DNA of 64,000 nt from Rhipicephalus microplus (lineage: Eukaryota; Arthropoda; Arachnida; Ixodida; Ixodidae). The notes under the pieces were generated by a model. That model did not search any database. It saw only the letters and a list, made by a program, of their open reading frames with translations, and was not told where the DNA came from. Position numbers and translations under genes: made by a program. Location: contig NC_134710.1 in NCBI RefSeq assembly GCF_043290135.1, forward strand, positions 460,141,376 to 460,205,375, read 5' to 3'. This document shows, in pieces, positions 56,480-64,000 of the stretch. Positions within the stretch are counted from its first letter, which is position 1. Every line of letters starts with the position of its first letter.

Positions 56480-57701
56480 CTACTCTACGTAGTACGTAAC
56501 AACACTTAAAACATTCATGGCTTTTAAACATTTTGTTTTTAAAGACTTGATGTGCGGTACGAAGGTCAACGTGTTGTCCAAGATTAATCCTAAGAATTTA
56601 TGCTCCGCATTAACAGACAGACATTGACCGTTCAGTTCAACGTCGTGTTCTGAGTGCATGCCTCTCTTTCGGGACAACAAGACACACGTGCTTTTTTGTG
56701 GGTTCAGTCGGAATCCGTTTTTGTTTGCCCATTTGGAGACCTTGTTTAAACCTAATGGAACCTGCCGCTCACACATTGCCAGATTGCAAGATCTAAAGCC
56801 AAGCTGGACTTGATTGATGATTTGTGGGGTTTAACGTTCCGAAACCACTATATGATTATGAGAGACGCCGTAGTGGAGGGCTCCGGAAATTTCGACCACC
56901 TGGGGTTCTTTAACGTGCACCCAAATCTGAGCACACGGGCCTACAACATTTCTGCCTCCATCGGAAATGCAGCCGCTGCAGCCGGGATTTGAACCCGCGA
57001 CCTGCGGGTCAGCAGCCGAGTACCTTAGCCACTAGACCACCTCGGCGGGGCAAAGCCAAGCTGGACGTCATTGACGTATGTACAATAACACATATTGCGA
57101 GGGATAGACAAGCGCAAAGAATTCATTTTGTGGAGAAAAAGTGTGCAGCTAAGTAAACCACCTTGCGGCACGCCTGTTTCCTGGACAATTGTTAGGGAAA
57201 GAACGCTGTCCACTCGGACACGAAATGTCCGGTTTGACAGGTAACTTTCGATTATGTGAAACATTCTTCAGCGCACGCTAAGGTGAGACAGGTCTATTAG
57301 AATTAGAAAACGCCATGTTGCATCCTAAGCCTTTTCGATATCGAGGAACACAGAGAAAATATTGTTTATGGACGAAGGCGTGTCTGATCTGTGCCTCGAT
57401 ACAAACAAGATCGTCTGTGGTGGATCTACTCTCTCGAAACCCGCACTGAAATGGGTCGAGCAAATTGTTTGTTTCAAGGATATGTACAAGTTGGCAGTTT
57501 ATCATTTTTTTCGAAGACTTTGCACAAGCAGCTTGTAAATGCAATAGGCTTATAACTCGAAGCTAAGGAAGGGTCCTTGCCCTCTTTCAAAATGGGAATA
57601 ATAATAGCCTGTTTCCAGGAGGTAGGGATAGTGGCAGAAAACCAGATAGCATTGTATAAAGTAAGGTTTTTCGTGTTTCGATTGGTAGGTTTTTTTAACA
57701 T
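56480..57701 (-). pseudogene. LINE B ORF2: reverse transcriptase
   Basis: Pieces in order are: TIPTSWKQAIIIPILKEGKD (57474-57701); FQCGFRESRSTTDDLVCI (57278-57544); FRVRVDSVLSLTIVQETGVPQGG and CYCTYVNDVQLGF (57025-57264); then, beyond the SINE, LGLNKVSKWANKNGFRLNPQ and EHKFLGLILDNTLTF (56480-56776). The active site Y-V-N-D has lost the first catalytic Asp (LINE A has YVDD). The SINE enters just after it. Frame changes separate the pieces. Confidence 0.88.
56810..57051 (-). mobile_element. Ruka-like SINE inside LINE B RT
   Basis: This full-length copy is close to consensus: tail GATTGATGATTTGTGGGGTT, body GACGCCGTAGTGGAGGGCTC, head complement CTAGACCACCTCGGCGGGG. A perfect 15-bp target duplication AAAGCCAAGCTGGAC lies at 56795-56809 and 57052-57066. 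This is one of the youngest copies here, and it is younger than LINE B. Confidence 0.96.
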
Positions 57702-58195
57702 TTCTTACACCACGCGGTTAGAGCCGGGGGCAAAAACACTGCAGGAGTTTAGGGATGTTCGGAGCTCAGCTAGACTGAAAGCTTGGTTATATGCCTCGTA
57801 TCTAGTGCATTTTTGTTCGAGTTTCTGGTTTTCTATTCTTGTTCTGTATTTTTGGAAAGTGTCAGTATAGTGGGACGAGCTGGACACCTGTTCGAAGTGT
57901 GCACCGAGGAAGTTTGTCTGATCTTCCAAGGTATCACCCCGAGTGTTTACGAGCGGAAGTGTGTGTGCTTGTTTTTCTGCAATCCTACCGACCATGTTCC
58001 AGACTTTAGCCTCCTGTGTGTATGAATTGATTTCTGACAAAAACTTCTGCCAGCTTTCTTTTCTGGCCTGCCAACGCGTTCTTCTGCCTTGAGACTTTAT
58101 TTTCTAGAAGGTGTCAAGATTTTTGGCTGTCAGCGAGTTCCGAAGCAACCTTCAAGCTCTGTTTTGCTGTTTGCGCGCGTTTCAGCATTCAAAGT

Positions 58196-58994
58196 TCCAC
58201 CATGGCCCACGCCGTTTTCCAGGGTGTCCATTTGTTTGTGGGATGCATTTTGTCGCAGCATCATTCAAAAACGCTGTGAAGTAGTTGACAGCAACATCAA
58301 TGTTTAAAGTACATATGTCATTCCAACGTAGACGAGCGATGGTATAAAAATGTTCTCTGTTGGCTCTGTTTATGAGCCACTTGGGAACACGTGATGGGCA
58401 CTCAGTTACTGTAGTTGTGCTCAAAACTACGGGGAAGTGGTCACTTCCGTACAGATTACTGACGACTTTCCACTGGAGTAGAGGCACAAGAGATAGAGAT
58501 ACTATTCTTAGGTCTAAGGATAAGTAGATGTTATTAGCGAGATTATGGTTCTTTTCGATTTAGGAGACACGCGCTCGACGAGAGAAGGAACTGTTCAATA
58601 AGTCGACCTCGCGCGTAATACCGAGAGTCACCCCATAGCCTGCTCTGCGCATTAAAGTCTCCAAGGAGAACATAAAGTTTCGGAAGTTCATTGTTAATCA
58701 CGTTTTTGCAGCTGATAGCTAGGAGGAATGTAAATAGTGCAGACTGATCAGTTTATCAAAAAGAACTGCTCGAACAGCCACTGCCTCAAGGGATGTTTGG
58801 AGAGTTATGTGTGTGCATGCAATTCCTTGATTCACTATGATGGCAACACCTCCGGATGATGTCATGGCATCAACACGGTCCTTTCGGAAAATAACGTATT
58901 TACGAAGAAAATTTGTGTTTTGAATTAAGGTGTGTTTCTTGTACACACAGCACTTTTGGTGAGTGTTCGTGTAAGGGTTCTTGGATGTCGTCAA
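58196..58994 (-). pseudogene. LINE B ORF2: endonuclease, frameshifted
   Basis: The frame at 58719-58994 includes NFLRKYVIFRKDRVDAMTSS and GGVAIIVNQGIACTHITLQT, followed by EAVAVRAVLFDKLISL, matching the middle of the EEP domain. The frame at 58182-58487 holds the end (YGSDHFPVVLSTT, with the conserved S-D-H box). The GDFNAH box between them is in another frame. It is more disrupted than the LINE A copy. Confidence 0.85.
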
Positions 58995-59107
58995 GGTTTC
59001 TGAGAAGGCCCCTGACGTTCCATTGTATAATTTGAGTGTTCATGGTGAATGTAAATTAATGCTGTGTGTACGAAAAGCGAGTGGCTGTTTAGACGGGGAG
59101 TTTGAGC

Positions 59108-60291
59108 TCACTTAACAGGGCCGTCACCAGGCCCTGTTATTTGCTTTTTTGTTTTCTTGGCGTGCTCCAAGGAGCCACGCCGCTCTTTCGGCACCAAGGG
59201 TGCCGACGTATCCATTGCCTCCTCGGAGGCACTGGATGCCCGCACGTGCGGGCTGTTAGTTCGGATTTTGGGCCTCGCCTGGTGAGGGGAGGCCTTGAGG
59301 CCCGAAGACTCTGGAGTCTCCGGTCTCTGTTCGGGAGTAGGCGGTGTAGCCTGGGCTACAGCCGCCTTGGGGGCAGGTGGCACAACCACCGGCTCGGTAT
59401 GCGCGGGCCGAAGGAGTGGCGAGGGCTTTTGCGGTGGTGCCCCCTGAAGCGCCACATCAGCGTATGTAGGTCCATAGAAAGGTGCTACTCTTCGCCGTGC
59501 TTCCTGAAATGAAATATTCTCCTTCACCTTCAACGTATTTATTTCTTTTTCTTTTGCCAGTATGTGCAGGAGCGTGAATATGCGGCCTGGTTTCCTTCGC
59601 GGTTTACACAGTGTGGCGGTTGTTTGCAGTTGTCAGACGCGTGGCCTAGGACTCCACATTGTGCACAAGTCTGGCGACCACGACAGGTTTTAGAGCCATG
59701 GCCATACCTCTGGCATTGGAAGCAACGACGAGGGTTTGGTATATACGGCCTGATAGATGTCTTCGTGTACCCTGTTTGAATAGATTCTGGTAGTTTACTG
59801 GATGCAAACGTGAGTATTAAGTGTTTTGTCGGTGTTTGCTTATTATCTCTTTTGATGATAATTCTCTGTACATTAGTGTCATTTTCACTCTTCCACCCCT
59901 CCAAAAGTTCAGTTTCGGTCAGTTCAAGTAAGTCTGCGTCAGATACCATTCCGCGAGTTATGTTCATATATCTGTGTGGTGTTACGGTTATCGGTATGTC
60001 ACCAAATATTGAGAGGCTGTCTAGCTTTACAAATTGTTCTTTGTCCCGAATTTCGAGGAGAAGGTCTCCGCTAGCCATTTTGGTTATTTTGTATTCAGCC
60101 CCGAAAGTTTCAGTAAGACACCTGGCAACTACGAATGGAAATACTGTCCTGGCTTGCTTTCCGGTTTTCTCGCTGTGAATGACATGGAAGTAGGGAAATG
60201 TTTCTTTTGGCTGGTTGAAAAAATTTATATCATCGGTGCGTACCCGCTTTAAGCCGGTACGATCAGACAGTAGGGGGAATGCTCCATACAT
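59108..60291 (-). pseudogene. LINE B ORF1, nearly intact, one frameshift
   Basis: The 250-codon frame 59539-60291 starts with ATG and reads FFNQPKETFPYFHVIHSEKT, then ITKMASGDLLLEIRDKEQFV. Zinc knuckles CFQCQRYGHGSKTC (C190, C193, H198, C203) and CAQCGVLGHASDNC (C209, C212, H217, C222) follow. The third knuckle has Arg for its second Cys. The frame ends in a lysine run. A second frame, 59108-59533, continues with KVKENISFQEARRRVAPFY and a Pro-rich tail. LINE A reads straight through this point, so a one-base loss in the A-rich tract (59546-59555) explains the break. Confidence 0.9.
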
Positions 60292-60818
60292 GCCTGTCTT
60301 ATTTTTGTTCAGCAGAGTTGGCGGCCACCCACCACGGAGCCCAACGAGGGGACGCTACAAGTTTGCACATGCTAAAACCTGCAGACGCCAGCCGTACAAC
60401 GCCACTATAACCCAATGCGCCTAGGCCTAGGTAGGCTATTTGCACAGGGTTAACCCTAGCCGCCAGGAAGTTTGGAAGTAAACGGAAGAGACTAGAGGAC
60501 AGGACAGATAAAAAGTGAGATAAAAACGAAGATGTAGGGAGAGAGAGAAAGGAAAAGGTGACTGCCGATTTCCCCTTGGTGGGTAAGCCCAGGGGTGCCG
60601 TGTACGTGAAGCCGGGGCCAAAGGGGTGTGTTGCCGCCGTTAGGGGGCCTTAACGGTCCAATCACCCAGCATTGGCTCAACCCCTAAGATCCCCTTTTCC
60701 CCGGACACGGCAAAGCCACGCACGGCTAGGCGTGGGAGGGAGTCGAAACCCCCCGTCAGCTCGGGTCCGTGGTGTCGCTACACACCAAACGCCTGCTTTC
60801 ACAGGCGCCCCTGCGGGG

Positions 60819-60830
60819 CGTTTGGCGGAG
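60819..60830. repeat. Target-site duplication of LINE B (right)
   Basis: CGTTTGGCGGAG follows the 5' end of LINE B and differs from the left copy by one base. Confidence 0.88.
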
Positions 60831-60834
60831 TTAA

Positions 60835-61512
60835 TTCCTCAGATTACATTCAGCAGTGATGTTAAAAGAAACCGTCTTGTCATCGAGGATTTTTCACTGG
60901 ACGTAGATGGTTGCCAATGTGCTAAGAATGACAGCGATGACGAACGATAAGCTGCTAGCTCACGAGCAGAGAGTTGCACTTCACTTCCCGTACTGCGTTA
61001 AGGTTTTTTTCATGCTAAGTCACTTTGATTGTATTATTGTATAATATCCTTCAGCGAGCTCACAATAAAAGCATACTATTTCTTTTGCATAGATTGTATC
61101 CCAATGAAAGTGCATATTACAAAGCGCTGCAAGCAGCCAACACGCTCGAGCTCGACCAGCGAAGTGAAATCGTTAGAGCAACAAACTATGCCGTTACGGC
61201 TGCAGCCCGCGGTAACTTCTCCTAAACTTCACTGTTGCCACCCGAACGAAGTTGATCAAGAAATTTTCGCAGTTCTGACGTTGAGAAAAGCGTAAGCTTG
61301 TATTCGTTTCCATATCCTTGTTTTATTTGCGCTGAAGAAGCCGGCAACATCAATGTGCAGAGAATAGCGCACTGTTAGAGTCTGATCATGGCTGTGACAA
61401 AAGTGCTTCCTAATGAGAAGTGAAATTTTTGTGTTTTGTTCAAGCAGCTGCATGATGCTTGCAGTGCAAGTAACGACGGCTTAACATGTTTGCAAACCAT
61501 CGCTACGTTAAT
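60835..61512 (+). repeat. Repeat X copy 1
   Basis: The segment aligns along its length, at roughly 65-70% by eye, with the minus strand of 26340-25965 and 20725-20425. Possible coding islands are EDFSLDVDGCQ (60880-60912), YYKALQAANTLELDQRSE (61113-61166) and SNDGLTCLQTIATL (61470-61511). They are separated by non-coding sequence, as exons are. LINE B abuts its left side and LINE C its right. I do not recognise the family. It may be a host gene fragment, a pseudogene, or a low-copy transposon with introns. Confidence 0.65.
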
Positions 61513-62133
61513 GATGTTTGGCGTTTCCTGGCGCGAGGGCCATTTGATGGCGAAAGAGCGCCAGCTCATGGGTCTAGAGATGTGGACAATAATTGTGAGC
61601 AGCGGCTTTTTAAGGGCGTTCAAAGTCCTCGCCCTTGAGCGGGTAAAAGCATGGAAATAACAAAATTATGACCATGTGATGAAAGTGTGTAGTGGCAATA
61701 AATGGCGAATGTTTGTGATTATAAAATGCTAAGGTAGACATGCATGGCATTAGCACAAGTGCCTCGTTTGTTCACATCCTTGTATCCAAGGATCGTGAGG
61801 CAAGTGCCTTATTTAGTGTTGTGACCGCCGTGGAACCTCTCTGGAGAAATCGTGCTACAGGATGCTAGATTATACTACATGAAAAGTACCAACTTCTCTA
61901 AACAAAGGCAACAACGATTTACGTGTGGAAAGTGGTTCCCTACCAACAAAATTTGCAGGATGAAGTGGTATCTGTTGCCGGTAGGGAATGGAAAGGGTTC
62001 TTTTCTCAGCGTTTCTAATTGTTTACACTGGACTAAAATGTGAAGTACGGCGAGTGCGTCTCCACATCTATCGCACAAAGGTGTATCACCACCAGACAAA
62101 AGAAATCAATGTGTAGTGTATTTAGTCCTGCTC

Positions 62134-62885
62134 TTAGTTTTGTAAGTAGTACATTTGTGTGGCGTGATTTTGATGATGGCGGCCAATGACCAAGTTGCGG
62201 CTTGATAAGGTGCTGTTTATTATTGTTTGTGTATCCCATGTACTCTGCCAATGACCTCTGAGCTTTTGTTTTTTAAAAGGTATCAAGTCGAGTGCAGGAA
62301 ATGGTATCGATGTACTGGTAGCTGTTTCGTTGGCGGATCCAGCTAGCCGATCCACCAGAACGTTGCCTTGTATTTCGCGATGTCCTTGCACGCAGCAGAC
62401 TACAGCCGGCTGCATGGATGAGTACACTGTGCATAGGAGTGAATAAAGCGAGACAAGAACAGGGTTTTTGTGCTTTTTAGGTGTTTTCAGAGCTTTTACT
62501 ACGCTTAAGGAATCTGTATATATTATTGCCTTCTGTAGCTTTATTTGCTTAATGTGTTTACAGCCGCAAGTATTGCATAAGCTCCGCCAGTGAAAATGCT
62601 TGTATCAGAGTGCAGAGCGCCGGCTTCCGAAAAGGATGGGCCATCGGCTGCGTACGAAGCAAAAGTTTTAGGCTTTGAAGCATCCGTAAAGAATTCAGGA
62701 CATCTGTATTTATGCTGTAGTTCAAGGAAGTATGTCTGGCTATGTGCAATTGGTGCATGCTTCATAACCTCCAAAAAAGACTCGTCACAATCTATCGCGT
62801 GCCACTGCCAGAGTGGCAGGCACACTGCAGGAGCCATCAAGCGGTGTACGAAAGGCACACCAGTTTCCTTCGCTAGGCCCCTCAC
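62134..62885 (-). pseudogene. LINE C ORF2: RNase H
   Basis: Two frames cover the domain. 62541-62885 has CPEFFTDASKPKTFASYAA and SIFTGGAYAILAAV, where the catalytic Glu is Gly. 62134-62427 has CVQGHREIQGNVLVDRLAGS with the last Asp kept. A frame change between them removes a continuous reading. Downstream text (IINSTLSSRNLVIGRHHQNH) parallels LINE A. Confidence 0.85.
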
Positions 62886-63237
62886 ACGGTGCGAGTAGAG
62901 GGCTCTCTTATAGAAGGCCGTTTTTCTAACACAGCAAGGCCTGTAATGTCAATTCTGGAATGTGATGGGCGATTCTCGTCTGCATTCAGATTGTGAAAGT
63001 ATTTAAAAGACATCTAACATGTAAAAGACATGTAACATTAGGTGTCGTAGACTGATCTGCTATGGCTCCATAGTCCTAGCTGGTACGTTTGAGGCTTTTA
63101 CACAAATTCATTAAATACTTCTTATCCCTTCTCTACGTAGTGCATGACACTTTTGGAATGTTCATGGATTTTATGCACTTGTTTTTCAAATACTTGATGT
63201 GTGGTATGAGGGTGGACATGTATGGCATCACAATGAA

Positions 63238-63280
63238 AGTTCTTAGACCTAATCTGTGTCCAAGATTAGGCCTAATAATT
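63238..63280. repeat. Older inverted duplication in LINE C
   Basis: AGTTCTTAGACCTAATCT (63238-63255) is complementary to AGATTAGGCCTAATAATT (63263-63280) at 15 of 18 positions, with a 7-base loop. LINE B lacks the left arm at this place. The inner 8 bp pair perfectly. Confidence 0.7.
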
Positions 63281-63293
63281 TCTGTTTTGTACT

Positions 63294-64000
63294 TGTCACA
63301 AAACGAGCGCTCAGAAAGGGCGCGCCACCAAATTCTCGCGACGAAGCGCCAGAGTGACTCCGCGAGGTCAACAATAAAAAAAAAGAAAACAAACATCCAA
63401 AGACTCTTCGGGCGCGCGCCTCTCCCCTCGGAAGCGTGGGTTCGCCGATGAACCTCCTCACCCCACATCGGCGGCCGAGCAAGCACTCGAAATTTCTAGA
63501 TGGAAAGGGGCGTGGTGATGCCGGGTTGAGTCATCCGTCGCGGACGGCCCTCGTATCGTCTCGACCTTTCCCCTAGCCTTCGCTGCGCATCGCGCCGACG
63601 AAATGATGAGAACTTTTTGGAATCTCGCGTGGAAGGTATTTAATCGAGCAGCCGAGACGTGAGATCAGGAGAAGACGGAAGTTAGCGCCAGAGCGCGTAG
63701 GGATTCCGCCGTGGAGTCGGCGAAGGTTTTGTCCGTAGAGACAAAGCAGGAGAGGATGATTTCCACCTGAGGGGTGACGACTCGAGCTACAGGCAAGAGT
63801 GTGTGTTTACCGCTATCGAGTGAAGACGCGTGGAAACAGCTGCGTGTTTGAAGCCGACTTGTTTCCAGCGAAGAAGTTTGAAGCTTTGAGAGTGGTCAAT
63901 TGAAGACGCGAGGTTTCCTGGAAGAGAAACTTCGGGGGCAGCGGAAGACAACAACGCTGGACTTTGAGTGAGTGATTCTCGGGTGAGTATCATCCAGACA
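63294..64000 (+). mobile_element. Probable LTR of an LTR retrotransposon, running off the window
   Basis: LINE C homology ends exactly where TGTCACAAAACGAGCGCTCA begins, with the TGT start usual for LTRs. The next 700 bp are GC-rich, unlike the LINE. They contain a TATTTAA box at 63637 and then purine-rich leader-like text (GAGACGTGAGATCAGGAGAA). No second LTR or coding region is inside the window, so orientation and class are uncertain; a host promoter region is a possible alternative. Confidence 0.5.
63637..63643 (+). promoter_or_regulatory. Candidate TATA box in the LTR
   Basis: TATTTAA lies in GGAAGGTATTTAATCGAGCA, about 340 bp into the proposed LTR. It is followed by a long sequence poor in stops and rich in purines. 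The position suits a U3/R boundary. No start site can be proved from sequence. Confidence 0.4.

Larger units (their letters stand above)
54752..60818 (-). mobile_element. I-like LINE 'B', full length, with SINE insertion
   Basis: The span is 6,067 bp, or about 5.8 kb without the Ruka insertion at 56810-57051 and its duplication. The sense strand starts CCCCGCAGGGGCG, identical to LINE A, and ends GCGCCATAAAGCGCCACACA with an (ATC)n tail. A 12-bp target duplication with one mismatch flanks it. Gene order is ORF1, EN, RT, RNase H, Cys/His. The element has a leader of about 530 bp (60292-60818). It is broken by a one-base deletion in ORF1, a mutated RT active site, a SINE, a snap-back duplication and several other shifts. 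Confidence 0.92.
61513..63293 (-). mobile_element. I-like LINE 'C', 3' part, interrupted
   Basis: This third copy of the A/B family lies on the minus strand. Its 3' end is at the ATGATG by 61513, and it runs to the RT thumb region at about 63293. There the homology to LINE B (about 56600) stops abruptly at TGTCACA, the likely start of an LTR. The text includes CDRCGDALAVLHILVQC (61990-62075), the C-terminal C-x2-C...H-x4-C region lost from LINE B. The rest of the element may lie beyond the window on the far side of the LTR insertion. Confidence 0.85.

Overview
This window looks like hard-tick (ixodid, probably metastriate) nuclear DNA made almost entirely of transposable elements. The assignment rests on about a dozen copies of a tRNA-derived SINE that I recognise from memory as the Ruka family of ixodid ticks, together with tick-type Ty3/gypsy, I-like, CR1-like and Penelope-like retroelements, microsatellites and AT-rich spacers. 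I found no convincing host protein-coding gene, no structural tRNA or rRNA gene, no CRISPR array and nothing bacterial. Most open frames are shadows of retroelement genes or chance ORFs.

Layout. 1-3.5 kb: unassigned DNA with a 93-bp tandem repeat. 3.5-6.2 kb: a tRNA-headed SINE with a CCACCATG-rich body, a decayed gypsy element (gag then integrase) and a Ruka copy. 6-18 kb: mostly unassigned, with Ruka copies, a broken EEP-nuclease fragment split by a Ruka insertion, and a LINE relic. 18.3-19.7 kb: a Penelope-like element with RT and GIY-YIG remnants between inverted repeats. 20.7-26.0 kb: a nearly intact Ty3/gypsy element on the minus strand, with 145-bp LTRs about 98% identical and a 4-bp target duplication. 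26.6-28.1 kb: a duplicated repeat with a minisatellite and a gypsy integrase trace. 29.05-34.76 kb: full-length I-like LINE 'A'. 35.7-38.8 kb: C-terminal parts of two other LINEs on the plus strand. 41.6-46.7 kb: a LINE ORF1 trace, a 21-bp repeat and a second, broken gypsy element. 46.9-49.5 kb: LINE 'D' fragment. 52-54 kb: a 41-bp minisatellite and a gypsy gag/protease relic. 54.75-60.82 kb: full-length LINE 'B' carrying a Ruka insertion. 61.5-63.3 kb: LINE 'C', cut by what looks like the start of an LTR element running off the window.

The main story is nesting. A low-copy, formerly coding sequence ('repeat X') occurs twice in opposite orientation. One copy (61 kb) is hit by LINEs B and C; B was then hit by Ruka and C by an LTR element. 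The other copy (20-26 kb) is split by the young gypsy element. Other points worth attention: three snap-back inverted duplications inside LINE copies, a shared 3' end between Ruka and the I-like LINE that suggests a parasite/host pair, and a second tRNA-derived SINE family tied to local satellite growth. I see no new defence or metabolic system.
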